A program made the translations under genes and the position numbers. The notes beneath the pieces are model-generated. The model saw nothing but the letters and a program-made list of their open reading frames with translations. It made no database searches and had not been told where the DNA came from. 64,000 bases of DNA, taken from positions 20,825,027 to 20,889,026 of the forward strand of contig NC_037593.1 of the NCBI RefSeq assembly GCF_003073045.1, written 5' to 3'. This document shows, one piece after another, positions 14,301-26,880 of this stretch (its first letter is position 1; every line of letters starts with the position of its first letter). Origin of the DNA: Pomacea canaliculata (taxonomy: Eukaryota > Mollusca > Gastropoda > Architaenioglossa > Ampullariidae).

Positions 14301-14793
14301 GTGCACGCTTTGTCTGTTCCTTGGCAGGCTCTCAGTAGGGGCACCATGTTTTTTTTTGGCCGACATTCTGAGCCACTCAATGGCAGGCAGACGACAATAG
14401 AAAATTTTGTTCTCCAATGATTGTTTCTCCTCTTGTAGTCATGGGTTACGAATGCGCTCAATGGTGTGCAAACGACAATAGCTGGACACCTTTGGTCCTG
14501 TGGCATTGTAGCATTTGCTGTGCGTGCTTCATGTTTCAGTTTATCTTACAATCATTTTTTTCTCTCTATCCCACACCCCCTCGCCTCGCTACTGCCTCAG
14601 AGCTACAAACATTAGGTCATAGGTCAAGCCTAGAAATAAAACGAGGATTTTTCCTCGATCAAAGTTGCGTCAATACTGAAGTGGAGGTGTGCCGGGATGT
14701 GACCTGCGGCTGGCCGACTTACGTGTTTCCGGTCACGTGATAAGACGTTGCGTGAGTCTCTGCGCATCTTGAGCACGCAGGAACAGGAGCACC

Positions 14794-15063
14794 CGGAGGT
14801 GTAGTTGCTAAAACACTCGCTTGTCACAACTGCATTCAGAGACCAAAGTTCATTCTATTCGTCCGGTCTTTCATATTGCGAAATCACCTTTTTGGTGGAA
14901 GCACTTTCCCGCTAAGCCAATTATTAACAGAATGAGTGAGAGAGAGAAAAAAAATGAACGAGTAAGTGAAGCAATCACAAACATCACACACACTTTATTT
15001 AAATATTTTCTTTGCTTGTTACTATGTCATGTCCAATGTATCAAATCGACAGTAACGCCAGAA
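14794..15063 (+). repeat. Dispersed repeat, SINE-like head plus shared 3' block
   Basis: The segment from 'GTGGAAGCACTTTCCCGCTA' (about 14897) to 'CGACAGTAACGCCAGAAAT' (about 15063) recurs with high identity at 19797-19978. The first bases (14794-14825, 'GTAGTTGCTAAAACACTCGC') resemble the head of the tRNA-derived element at 60541 ('GTAGCGGTTAAAACACTCGC'). A shorter 'GGTGGAACCACTTTCCTGCTA' occurs at 61052. I infer one interspersed SINE family in several states of decay. Confidence 0.6.
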
Positions 15064-15289
15064 ATCCGACATTTCCAAAAGCCAGATTAGGTCTGTCAAA
15101 GAGAAAGAGAGAAGGTGGGGATGAACAAGGAGACAAGGACACAACCAAAGGACAGAATCCTGGATGAGGCCGACGGCGTGGAACCGGACACACGACGGTC
15201 CTGTCCGTCCTCCATGACACAAAATCCTGGTTTTGTGGAACCGAGGTTGGTCCAGGACACCCGCCATTGACACATGACGTCTTCGCGCT

Positions 15290-15598
15290 CAGATAAAAAT
15301 AGCTTTGAAGGACAGCCGAAGCTCCGCCCTCCGCTTAGTCACAGTCACGTGCGCCAATCGGTCATCGCGAAGCCGTCACCAGCGACACGGCGCGACCGTT
15401 ATATGAGTGTTGTCACCCGCCGCACGTCACACTGCCATAGTACTGTCCTCACGCCACCACCGATAGGGTACCCCACGTGACCCGTCTACCCGACAAAGAC
15501 CATCGGAAGATCGTTCCACCCGCATTGCAACACTGCGATACACAGACCGCTCCACCCGTTGGGATAAAGACAAGGAGGGGACTGCTTCATCGTCAGAG
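15290..15598 (+). promoter_or_regulatory. Candidate promoter and 5'UTR of the ankyrin gene
   Basis: A CpG-rich block precedes the ankyrin start codon. It contains a CCAAT box at 15354-15358, several CACGTG-type E-boxes, and a weak TATA-like TTATATGA at 15399-15406. This is inference from composition and position; no transcription start can be seen directly. Confidence 0.35.
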
Positions 15599-17240
15599 AT
15601 GGTGCTCCACATAGCAGAGCGCGTTAAACAGGTGAGTGTTGTGCACACCCCGGGTGCACGAATAACTAACTGACTTTTACTACTTGAATGGCAAGTCGCG
15701 CGCTTTGGCAGCGATGACAAAGAGATCGTGCGAACGATGCATGTGTGGTGGTGGAAGTGCACCATGCGTGTAATGATGTTGTCAGTGTGTACCACGGACT
15801 TACAATCACACCTTACATGTGCTGACGGTCCGTGGTGTGGACAGTCGAATATTGCACCATGGCAACCGCGACAAAAACTGAGGCTGATTTTAATAAAATG
15901 CAGTTTACTTTCGGAAAACCACGGGTATTTGGATGCAAACCATCGTAAACACTCACTGCGCGGTTCCTAAGTACAGTTTTCTTTTTCATTTTGTTTGTGG
16001 GACCATCTTAACAAGACAGCTGACAAAGGTCGTGTCATTTTTTATGAGATATAAACATGTGCACGCACATGAACAACTACTTTAAAAAGAAAACTTTTAA
16101 CTTGAAAAAATGAGTAATGTCCCCTTTAATCTTTCTTCCTGGATACAGCACCAGCATCACGCGCACACCTGTACACCTGTATACCTGTATACTTTCTTGT
16201 CTTCACTCGCCTTCTATGGGTGTGCTGATCCTCCACTTTCTTTCACTTCGAAATGCAGTTCACCTCATGCTCCTTGATGCTCTAATCACTAATGACATGC
16301 CCCTTGATGTTCTAATGACATTCCCCTGCATGTTTCAACGACAGCTCCTTGTTGTTCCCCCCTGCATGTTCTCGTGTTTAGACTGTCTAAGTAGTTCGAC
16401 TCCATCATGGCTTCCGACGAGAATCAATAGTATGCAAGCCCTTGACTCACAAGCGTTTACTGCTCGACAAAGTACTCAAGAAAGTAGTGAGAAGGTTGTA
16501 TTTACGAGTGACAAACAGGTGTGTTTGTGTATATATATATTGAGGAAATATCGGGATTTTCGCATGGTAAATGTCAGAGGTCGCTTTGCTGCACGGTCAC
16601 TCATGTGTGTCTCTCCACTCTGTTACAGAAGACTAGCCTTATTGTATCCTCTGTGATTGGCGGCCGGACTTCTCGTCCCATGAAGCCAAGCGGCGAGGCC
16701 AAGCGCGAGGCGATGGCGTTCCTTGGACTGTTGCGTCACAACGAGGACCTGTTGGTGGTCCAGACCAAGCACCTCCTCAAGAAGAACCGGCAGTTGGTGC
16801 ATGACGTCTTCACCACCAAGGTGGACGAGTGGACTCCCCTGCATGCCTGCACGCTTCGCGGAGCACGCAAGCTGGTCAAGATAGCCATGAAGGCCGGCGT
16901 CAACCCCAACCTGGAGATGGGACTTCCGGACGGGCTGCCCGGAAGATGCACCCCGCTCCACCTGGCGGCATATCGAGGGGACGTCAGCATCATTCAGCTG
17001 CTGCTGCAACACGGCGCCGCCGTCAACCGCCTCGACAGCACCAACAGAAGCCCGCTCTTTTACGCCGCCTCGAAAAACAACACTTTCGCCGCCAAAAAAC
17101 TCATCAAGCACGGGGCAGAGGTCAAAGATCTGACATATGAACAAACGGTGTTTTACAGCGAGGTCATCGAGAGGAGGCCGCCATCTTTCTTGTGCATCCC
17201 GGCTCCTTCCAGAAGCGGCCGAAGCTCCGCTCACTCGTGA
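15599..17240 (+). CDS. Small ankyrin-repeat protein, two exons
   Basis: Exon 1 is 15599-15631 (MVLHIAERVKQ, donor CAG/gtgagt). Exon 2 is 16629-17240 (acceptor ctctgttacag). The junction is phase 0 and the frame stays open, giving 214 residues. Three ankyrin repeats are visible: residues 79-108 ('WTPLHACTLRG...AGVNPNLE'), 119-147 ('TPLHLAAYRGDVSIIQLLLQ') and 152-180 ('SPLFYAASKNN...IKHGAEVKD'). A basic helical stretch (residues 32-75) precedes them, and a Pro/Ser-rich tail ends in AHS. Ankyrin repeats bind partner proteins; no catalytic domain is seen. The tail is not a clear SOCS box, so I do not place it in the ASB family. The internal Met at residue 29 is an alternative start, but the exon 1 ATG joins cleanly. 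Confidence 0.8.
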
Positions 17241-17281
17241 CATCACGTGACATCATCTGTGAATGTCACGAGCTAGAAACA

Positions 17282-17287
17282 AATAAA
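17282..17287 (+). promoter_or_regulatory. PolyA signal of the ankyrin gene
   Basis: Canonical AATAAA 42 bases after the stop codon of the ankyrin-repeat gene, which implies a very short 3'UTR. Confidence 0.6.
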
Positions 17288-20200
17288 GACAACCTTTTAT
17301 GTGCCTTGCATCTCAAGAAACATGGCCGGACACAGCTCGGGGCTGTGTTAGTCACGTGGTTAGTGAGTTGCCAGCTCAAGAGGACTACAAGTGCCTTTGC
17401 GCGTGCGCTCACGCCCTGCCTAGTCATAAACACTTGCTCTCTCTCTCTCATCTGTGAGTGAGAGACTGGCTTTAGAGATCCCAGAGAGCCCTTCTATTTC
17501 CTTTTCGCCTTTTCGTAACTGGAAATAGGTGCGTGGACATGCGTACAGTCAGCAATCTTGTGCAGGCAGCTCCTTCCGGTGACACGCAGGCTTACTGTGT
17601 CTTCCTCCAGACAAAGCAGTTGTGAAACGATAACGGATACGAGTAAGACGAGGTTTTGGTGAGTGAGTGTCCCCGTCTGATTGACTGCATAAGCCAGCTG
17701 TTACATGGATAGCTATACTGTGGTTAAGAATATCTCGTCCGCCCAGAGACCTTCAAGCATAATGCCTCTGTTGTTGTTTTTATCGTGTTATTTATTGCTG
17801 CATGTTGATCCGGTGCTGGCTTCTGTTTAATCACACACGGCATATGCTAATGTTTAAGATATATCTATGTGTGTGTGTGTGTGGCATATGCTAATGTCTA
17901 ATTGTTAATTTTCCATTTCAATCCATTTTCTGGGAAGCGGGGAGATAATTACTGTTACGCTGTACATCCGGCATTCGAGGATTTGACCAGACCAAGTCCC
18001 ACAAAACCTTGTGTCAACATTTGGAGACACCACATCACCATCTGAAACTTAACATCCTTATCTGAGGCCTCGTCAGGCTTTCCGTTAGGTTGCCCAGAGA
18101 GTAGCTGCTCATCATAGTTTACATCACTGGACTTAGTAGTTTTTGTGATGGTTGGTCAAGTGACTGTATCAGTGAAGTCAGAGGTCCCTCACCCCATGTC
18201 TCACATCGTTCACAATCAGAAGAGACTTTCCTTTCTTGCAACCTTGTGCCTTCTTCTCGTCGTTACATGTTGGCCTTCCTTAGAATCATATTAAGGTCGC
18301 AATGTAAGGTATAAAATTAATGAGGCTCTATAAAGCAGGTTGATTGGTTGTGTTGTGAGCTACTAAGGTTACATAACGGCGATTCTATAAAAGATGTTGG
18401 TAAATTAAAATGATGAAGAGAGCCGAGATATAGTTAGGAGATAGAGGAGGGTGGATAAGTGTCGGCTGGTGAGCTCGCAGCGTGTGTATTGTTTTGTTTT
18501 AATTCTATCATCGGTTGTGGGCCCTGTAAAGGTGATCACACTGCCGAGTAAAGGTAGAACTCGATCAAACTGTATTTGGACAGAAATTCCAGCGACCCCG
18601 GTCCCTCCCAGTGAACTACACCATTCCGCCCTCTCACAATGTCATGTTGTTTAAGACATAAAAATATATTTACACATGCTAACAGCCTGGATCTTAGAGA
18701 ATCTGCAATCTCATGTCTTCATTTCCGCTGCTTTTGCTGACCTTTACCGAGTCACTTCAAGAGAAAAGTGAGAGACGAAGCCGAGGCTGTGATATTGAGG
18801 GCGCTGTCTTCAGGTGTGCTCCCGGTGTGACTTTACCTGTGAACACATTCCACTCGCATGGCTGCTTGTGTCAGACTTTGCCCCGTGACCTGACCATCAC
18901 GTGACACCAGTCTGCTATCGGGATCACTACATATCACTACATATCACTACATATCACAGTATTGTTCCTCGCATGTGGAGTCCGCCTTCATTACATACCA
19001 GGGCATCGAGTTCCGCATACCACGTGATCTTTGTGTAATCATTGTTTGTATCATTCGATTTCATTCATTGTTTTCATGTCAGGAAGTCCCTGAACCGTGC
19101 AATAATATCAGTTTTACAGTCACCTGTGCTGCCCAGTGAATAACTTTCATTTATTATGTGTATGGGCAATACTGGATGTAATCCTCGTCAGGCAATAATA
19201 ACTTTGTTGAGGGACATGGAGAGACACTTATCTGAACTCGCTTGTAGTGTGTGTGTGTGTGAGGCTTGACATGTTTAATCTTTTTAACACATTGAAAAAT
19301 TTAATAGAGTAATCCTTTGGACATTTTATCTTCCTTTTGGTTGTGTCTTTCCTCAGTGGAAATTACTCCGAAAGGGATTTTTGTTTCCATTTACAAAGTT
19401 TCCTTCTTCCTGAGAAATGTTAAAACTCAATTTAAATATAGAAGTTGATCTGTTCGTAAGATCACCTGTAATATTTTTAACATATCTTAAATCATATTTT
19501 AAAGTAGCTAGGTTTTTCCTCTTTGATTCCCAAAGTGGGTTTTTTTTCATGCAGAAACACAGCAGAATATTGAAACTTATCTTTGTTATGAGAAATGATA
19601 CGCTTGAGTCTGTATGTGAATCGTATGTTGCCACCCAATTGAATCTCTACAAAATAAAATTACATTTGTACAATTTGTGTAAATGAGTTGGTAGTTATGT
19701 GTGATCAGGATGTTTCTTCGTCCTTGTGTGTCACTCTGTCCCTCTGTCTCTCCTTCCGTGGTCACACACACACAGTTCATTGCGAATCCTAGTTGGTGGA
19801 AGCACTTTCCCGCTAAGCCAACCAACTTTATTAACAGAATGAGTGAGAGAGAGAAAAAAAGATGAACGAGTAAGTGAAGCAATCACAAACATCACACACA
19901 TTTCATTTAAATATTTTCTTTGCTTGTTACTATGTCATGTCCAATATATCAAATCGACAGTAACACCGGAAACCCGACATTTTCAAGACTTGTGAGTGTG
20001 TGAGTTGGTAACTTTGTATGACCAGGATGTTTCTTCGTTCTTGTGTGTCACTCTGTCCCTCTGTCTCTCCTTCCGTGGTCACACACACAGTTCTTTGCGA
20101 ATCCCAGTTGGTGGAGCTCATGGCAGCACCCTGGTGCATGTCTTGTCTCACCGACTGTCTCTTACTCTCAGTTCCATTGTTGTCCTCACAACCAGCCGTC

Positions 20201-21906
20201 CACAGTATTTATTACAATCAGTATTGTCTGTCCTGAAAAAATTTGCGAGAAAGAGAGCTACACTAAAACAACCCATATGACAAAAGTATAAACAAACTTA
20301 TCTGTACTATCAGAGAGAAAAGAGGACAGAAGTCTTTGGTGAAGAGAATAAAAGTAATAACAATGTAGTCTGTCCGCGAGTACCTGGAGGTTCAAGTACC
20401 AGTAGGTTAGCCATGTCAACGTGCGTATCGCCGCGCAAGAGTCAAAGTTCTGCAAAATTAAAAAAAAAAAAAAAAAACTGGTCACGGGCTTGTCCTTTGA
20501 CCTCCAAAGGAGTTAGAAGTTCATGCAGTAGGAAAAAATAGAAATCCTTATCTTGACTCTCATACACACACACATGCACAGAGGTACACAAAGAGAGAAC
20601 TGAATGCTTACCACAAATTACATCATACACGTATCTATAATATATTTGTTTACAAATAATCTGTATGTACATGCTCAGTAAGTTTGTAAGTGTATCTGCA
20701 ATCCTAGGTGCAAGTGTATGGCAGTACACACGTGTGTCTGTGTACTTGTTTCACTCGTCTTTCTCAATCCAATGACACGTCTCATAACACGCTAAAGCCG
20801 TCTCACAATTATTTTTCGCAGTAAATCACGGGCACGAGCCTCTCCGCCCTTTTTAATGGGGGATGTTTGCAACCACACCTCAACATGTTCCAGGTATACA
20901 TTTCGACATCGCTTTCCTGGAAAAGAGAGTAAACCAAACAAAAAAAAATGCACTCACTCTACAGGCTCAGCAAACCGCGTAGTGGAAAGGAGACAACCTT
21001 GTATAGATTACAGTAGGAGTTGCCTCCCATAGTAACGAGTGGTGATTATAAAGACTCTCTGACATTCTAAGTAATTTGGACGCACAATGCAAAGCAAACT
21101 TACGACAAAATATTACTTTCGGAATAAATATATTAAACATTTTATGAAATAGTGGTGGTACATTTTATTTCGAACATTATAGATAAAATACATATTTACA
21201 ATAACTTAACCTGCTACATATTCATGTTCAACCTTTATAGTCATCCAAAGCCAGTAAGAAGTGTCATGACAAAGCATAATCAAATTTGTAATCATATTTT
21301 TATTTACTGACAGTCAGCAGTCACAGAATGTCTATTGACTCATGGGGCAAACATGTAAACAAACAAACAGCTGAGCTAAAAGCGAGAATGTGAAGGGGAG
21401 ATAATTTGTTTAGTCACAATGTTACATGAACACCTCGACACTGCTTCCTGACTCATATTAATCAACGAAATTAATCAAAGGAAATGCTGGTTTTACTGCT
21501 TTATTGTGACCAAATTCAAACAGCTTCTCTTTAATAAATTCGGTAAGTGAACCCCATTATGTACTCATTTGTTGTCCATTCCATTATCCAAATGTTTGTT
21601 GTGTAATCACTTGGCCTGGGTTTTGTAACGGCCCCCCTCATATGGGTGCAAACTGAATTTTGAGACCGGCCAGCAAAAAGAAAACTTTGTCCACCCCTAC
21701 TTTAAACACTATTTAGACACATCCACATGAATTCGCATGTCATCAGTTCCTACAGCGTGTCAAATAAACATACTGTCCCTGTTCTCCCATTGCCTGTATC
21801 TCTGTACATTCATGATGTTAGGATTTCTTATCTCTGCATGATAACGATTTTGTCTTGAAAAGGCTATTCACTCACAGCTGGGTAAAAATATTGTTATACT
21901 GCTGAG
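17288..21906. other. Spacer between the ankyrin and transporter genes
   Basis: No gene is supported here. The stretch is mostly AT-rich unique sequence with short repeats: two 'GCATATGCTAATGT' blocks at 17840-17900, a triple 'ATCACTACAT' at 18927-18956, and the repeats annotated at 19.7-20.1 kb. The flanking genes converge, so both 3' ends fall in or next to this interval. Confidence 0.5.
19687..20110. repeat. Direct duplication around a dispersed repeat
   Basis: A block of about 105 bases ('GTTGGTA...CAGGATGTTTCTTCG...CCTTCCGTGGTCACACACA...') occurs at 19688-19795 and again at 20003-20110, about 95% alike by eye. Between the copies lies the element shared with 14.9 kb (19797-19978). The layout suggests insertion of the dispersed repeat together with duplication of its flank, or a local tandem duplication. 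Confidence 0.75.
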
Positions 21907-21912
21907 TTTATT
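21907..21912 (-). promoter_or_regulatory. Possible distal polyA signal of the transporter gene
   Basis: AATAAA on the minus strand, about 630 bases downstream of the transporter stop codon. If it is used, the 180-base (AAT)n tract would lie inside the 3'UTR. No closer canonical signal was found. Confidence 0.3.
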
Positions 21913-21960
21913 CTAAACTTTTCGACGAAAAACAAATTCGACCTGATAGACGACGATGAT

Positions 21961-22143
<183 letters not shown>

Positions 22144-22538
22144 TGCAAACTTTGGAAAGCGCATACTCACGCTCCTAAGGAGCATGCTCTTGCGCTTGAG
22201 AAGAAGAACGAAATATGGACAGCATACGAGGGACAGGAAAACAAACAAATAGCATAAACTATAAAAGAATAAACAACCGTACTAAACGAAGAATGAAATC
22301 AAATACAGAAAACACAAGGAGAAACCAAATAACAAGAATAAGAGCTGAGAGTAACACGATATTAGAAAAGGAAGGATGTGACAAAGGACTAGCATTATGG
22401 GAAAGGTTGTTAGGAGTGATGTTTACGGAAGAGGTGTGTTTTCAGTGCATGTTTAAATTCAAGTGAGTTGACCTAAATATTTAAAATACGCTGACCTCGA
22501 TATTTATGTGTGCTGACCCCGAATCCTTAAAGCACAGA

Positions 22539-25338
22539 TCAGCAAGTTAGTAAGCGCCGAGCAAGGCTGCTGGTGAGAAGGAAGAGACAGAACATGACGA
22601 CAGAGACGGACACCAAGAAGACCAGCAGCGCCGTCCCACTCAGGTAAGTCAGGAGCAGACTACCAGCGAATGGTAGCAACATTTCGCCAAGGCCAGAGAT
22701 GAACAGACAAGCGTTGATAAAAGCTCCGCTGATGGGATAGTAGCCATTGCTCCAGGACATGAACCCTGGCAGGAAAGGCGACAGGAAGAAACCAAATCCT
22801 GCCGTGGCGAACCAAAGAACGAGTGTATCTTCCAAAGCTTTGGCCAGGAGAACGAGACCCGTGATTATAAGGCCAATCGAATTGAGTGTGATGAGCAAGA
22901 AGGGCGGGATGCACGTCACCATGGCAATGTTGATCACTCGACCCAGCGAAAAGGAGGCCCACAGCACCACGATGACAAAGCTCATTTCCTGGGGAGTCAT
23001 GCACAAGGGGGATAGTGCGCCGAGTGTCGTCAGCAAACCAGCATACGTGATCAACATGCCAAACACGGGAAAGTGCAACACGGCCACCAGAACCCGAAAC
23101 ACGTTGACACCCATGGTCGCACCCTTTGACTTCTCAGGATCTACCTGGATATGGTGACTGTCAGACCCTTTCGTAGGCAACTCAGAAGCATCCTTGTTGG
23201 TGTAGTGAAAATACAGAAAAGCCACCCCTGCTGGAATGGCCATTGCCCCTATTATCACGAACGGAATCCGGACGTCCGCACCTGATGCTTGAGCACCGAC
23301 TTCTGTCATCTGGTGCACCACGGGCTCGCGCCATGACGTGTTGCCGATGAGGAACTCTCGTGCCACGTCTCGAGCTTCTCTATGAACGGCGATACATCCA
23401 CTGGCATTGCCCATGGCCGATGAGGACGCATCTGTGGTTGTCAAGTGATCGTTAACGAAGGGCTTGGCGATGAAGGGGGTGAGGAAAGTACCGACTCCCG
23501 CTCCTGTCACGACGAACTGAAGGACGACGGCCTTGTTGTTCTCGTGCAGCACGTTGCATAGCGACAGCACGCCTGCAAACAGACAAACACGGTAACATAG
23601 CAACGCTTCGTGTTCTGCCAGACAACTGGACACCTTATGTATTCGTTCTTCTCTTATCGTCAAGATGGTTTCAGCTGAATGCTGACAGAAAAGACAGAAT
23701 TTTATTTTCTTCCCCTGTATTTCAAGGATTTTTATAGAAATGTCTGCAGTTAGTATTCTTCTCTGAAACATAAAGTGTGTATGCGTGTGTTAAGTAGTCC
23801 CTTTGTGTACCTGTACACTGTGTACCTGTGTCTACACATTCGCGTGTGTGTGTGCATTGATTAAACAATGTGTACCTGTGTTTATAAACTCGTATGTATG
23901 TGATGGAAGACTTATTTTCTTACCGAAATCCACGAGTCCCTTCGTCACTCCCTGCAGAAAGAACATGGACAAGAGATAGGCGAAGTGAGGAACCATCGGC
24001 AATGACATGTTGACGGCGCTGCCGAGAAAGACGTAAACGCCGATCAGAAACCGTCGATGTGAGGAATTCCGGTCCAGGAGAAGTCCAATCAGGAGTCCCG
24101 TTAGAAAGCCGATGCCTTGCAGGACGAAGACGAAGGACATGCTGTCAAGACTGGCCCCTACTCGCGCCTGCAGGTCCGGCAGACAGGGTCCCAGGACAGC
24201 GTTGTCAAAGCCCTGGTGACCACGAGAAACGGTTCATCGTATGTATGTCAGTGTATGTATGTCAGTGTATATTCATTGAAGAATGGTCGCCCTCATATAA
24301 GCATATCGTACATCTGCCACTAAACAAAGAAATATTTTTACGAAAATTTTGACACAAAAAAAGGAAAGAAAACCTTCTGGCAGTGCAGCAGAGCCTCATT
24401 TTTATTCTTATGTCTTTTGTCCCCCTTTGTATACCTTTACCTGTCCCTACGTTTATTGTTCGCAGCTGAAATAAATGGCTGAAATGAAAGCTAAAAAAAA
24501 GGGTCACATGGAATTTGATGGTTTCACGCATGAAGGAGTTTCTATGAGATCACTTCTGCCAGAATGAATAAATAATAGGAGCGCTTAGCTGTGTAATTGC
24601 GAGAAAAGTGTGTGTGTGAAGGAGCGAGAGAAGAAGACAGCCACTAAGTCTCTTTTCTTTAGCAGGGTTTACAATCCAGTCCAACTCTAAAATAAATTTT
24701 TAGTCATGCAAGACATGTCTGTTATTCAGTCAAGAAAATGCATTTTTCTATCTTGCAATGCATATTTGTTTAGGAAAAATATTTTTAAAATATACTCACA
24801 AATTATAATGCGTTTTATAAGAAGATCTTTTTTACTTTTAAAAATAAATTTGCTACAAAAATTGAAAAGTAAAAGAAAATGCGAAAAAAAGGGGATAACT
24901 TAAAAATTCCTGAAACTGTCGCGTACTGTTGATAAAGTTAACTTTGTTACAATGATTCTGTCTCTCTCCTTCATCCGTCCAGTGACTAACTGTCGCCCTC
25001 AAGCTGTCCAGTGACTAATTGTCGCCCTCAAGCAGTCCAGTGACTAATTGTCACCCTCAGTGTCCAGTGACTAATTGTCGCCCTCAGTGTCCAGTGACTA
25101 ATTGTCGCCCTCAGTGTCCAGTGACTAATATTGAAACTACACAGATACTCACCACGAGGGCGAAGGCCCAGAACATCCACAGAGTCTCACTCAGTTTTCG
25201 GAGTCGAACGCTATCCATCTCTAAAATTTCAAGATCTTCCTTCTGAAAAATAAAATGCAAGACAAGACAAAGGTAAAGAGGCTGGACAGAATTTCTTACA
25301 CAACTTACAGTCCCCGCTATAAACTTCCCTCCAGCCAT
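22539..25338 (-). CDS. Major-facilitator transporter, MFSD4/NaGLT1-like, four exons
   Basis: Exons in coding order are 25338-25309, 25242-25153, 24212-23924 and 23572-22539. All introns are GT-AG and phases match (0, 0, 1), giving 480 residues. The N-terminus is 'MAGGKFIAGT', joined to 'KEDLEILEMDSVRLRKL'. TM1 spans the second junction ('LWMFWAFALV' joined to 'GFDNAVLGPCLPDLQ'). An MFS motif-A-like loop, 'GLLIGLLLDRNSSHRR', follows TM2. Later helices include 'VVTGAGVGTFLTPFIAKPF' and a long hydrophobic C-terminal half. The 'GxxNAVLGPxLPDL' opening and 'GxxTFLTPFIAKPF' fit the MFSD4B (sodium-dependent glucose transporter 1) group by family knowledge. The substrate is inferred, probably a hexose or similar solute at the plasma membrane. 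An internal Met (MDSVRL) is an alternative start if exon 1 is wrong. Confidence 0.82.
24978..25136. repeat. 25-base minisatellite in a transporter intron
   Basis: Six tandem copies of 'GTCCAGTGACTAATTGTCGCCCTCA', with small changes, end only 16 bases from the exon boundary (25153) of the transporter gene. The array lies wholly inside the intron. Confidence 0.9.
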
Positions 25339-25375
25339 CTGTTTGCTCCAGCCACCAAGACATTCGTGATGATGT

Positions 25376-26880
25376 TGTTGTAGAAAATCTATTTTCTACT
25401 TTTGTTGTGTTTACTGTGTTAATTACTTTGTTAGTGTAAAGTTTTGATTAGAGCAGTAGGAGTAGACAAACAGAAAGGAAAGAGAACACGAAACCTGTCT
25501 TCTAGTCACTGGGTCACAGTAGGCGGGATTCACATAGAAGCTACCCGTGGTAATAAGAGCAAACAGACAAAGACAAGACAGAGAAAACTGTGCTATAGAC
25601 ACTTGGGTACATCCACCATAGTATATGGATTACAGACAACTAGTATGTAACGATGTAGACTATCATTCTATGACCACATTTTCTGTTGACTGTATGATGA
25701 TGATTACGATGATGACTTTGATGCAGCAGTAGTGATAGATGAATAAGTCTATGTTGGATGGCTCTATACTGTATATAGTGTGTATAGGACAGCTGATTTT
25801 TTCTCATGATAATGATGACGAGGAGGATGAGTGCAATAACCAATGAATTTTTTTTTTATGATGATGTATAACCAGTCTCCGTGCGTATCAGCTGTTCACA
25901 ATCTGCAATACTGCATTTGGCCTTTTCTGTAGCATGATATGAACACTGTTAGCTCTTGAATTTGTGTGTGTGTGTGTTGTACACAGTGGATAGACTGGTG
26001 TGCAATGGATTTTGAGCCCAGGGCCAGCTATGTTCAAGTATTGTAGTGGCGTGGGTAGGCTAGTCCCGAGGGGATAGTCTGTCGGGTAGCACCGTAGGGT
26101 GTACCTGTGTTGTAAGAGGGTGACCGCCGGCTAGCTCCACTCAAGTGGAATAGAGGGGTACCCTAGGGCGGCAGAGTGAGTGTCTGGGCGCCAGCAGAAC
26201 CCAAGGGGTTGCTGCACAGCATCGATGATGTATGGTCACGACGAATTTTTTTTTTTTTAATGACGGGGGGTGACTCCCAGCTAAGTCCACCCAGTGGTAA
26301 AGTGGGGTACCCCTAGTGTAACCGGCACGGCTAAAGTGTTAAAAGCCGCAGTGGCTAGGCAGGTAGGTAAGAAAAGTGGCTTTGTTGCTGCACGATCCAG
26401 GTTGTCGAACACGCTGTGTAAAGCACATTACACAATACTGATATGGTTGATTTGAATAGTGTGTCAGCTGCTGTTGAACATGCTGTGTACAACGCACATT
26501 TTTGTCATGATGAGATGGTTGAGTGAACAGACGGTGTAAGATGATGTTGAATAGTCTTGGTAACATGCCTAGTTTGTCGAATTGGTCTATGTGGTAACAA
26601 TTGTTTTTCTGATGACGCTCATTGTGTAATTGAGTTCTGGCTGTTTTATTCATTTAGGCTGATGCATATGTGATAATAATGTTGCCTACTGTATGGATTC
26701 GATTGCATTGTGCTCATGCATTTCATGTCATGCTTATTATGTATTTGTATTTTGTTTACAATTTTTCCCCAGGAGAAAGGGGTGATGTAGAAAATCTATT
26801 TTCTACTTTTAGTGTTTTTAGTGTGTTAATTACTTTTTAGGGCAAAGTTTTGATTAGAGCAGTTAGATAGAGACAATACA
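25376..26880 (+). mobile_element. Fossil LTR-type element, short flanking repeats
   Basis: Two direct repeats of about 85-95 bases begin 'TGTAGAAAATCTATTTTCTAC' and share 'AAAGTTTTGATTAGAGCAG'. One starts at about 25376 and the other at about 26784. The second is directly preceded by a purine-rich tract (AGGAGAAAGGGGTGA), as expected of a polypurine tract before a 3' LTR starting with TG. The 1.3 kb interior has no recognisable gag or pol and contains two related segments of about 55 bases near 26115 and 26265. I infer a small non-autonomous LTR-type relic, old and broken; the family is not identifiable. The 5' repeat begins only 38 bases upstream of the transporter start codon. Confidence 0.45.

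Larger units (their letters stand above)
6656..15289. other. Noncoding spacer with repeats, no supported gene
   Basis: No gene with a domain and coherent splicing was found in this 8.6 kb. It holds an (ATC)n tract, a 30-base minisatellite, a long (CA)n tract, and a block at 14.79-15.06 kb shared with 19.8 kb. A triplication-like region near 12.77-12.9 kb repeats 'AGTAATGAxCT' about every 50 bases. One ATG-started stretch at 10672-10818 ends in a strong donor (CAG/gtgagc), but no partner exon could be identified. Confidence 0.5.

Noticed and set aside
16623-17246. 207-residue minus-strand frame opposite the ankyrin exon
   Set aside because: Antisense shadow of a GC-rich coding exon; no domain and no splice sites.
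22747-23157. 136-residue plus-strand frame opposite the transporter
   Set aside because: Antisense shadow of the real MFS exon.
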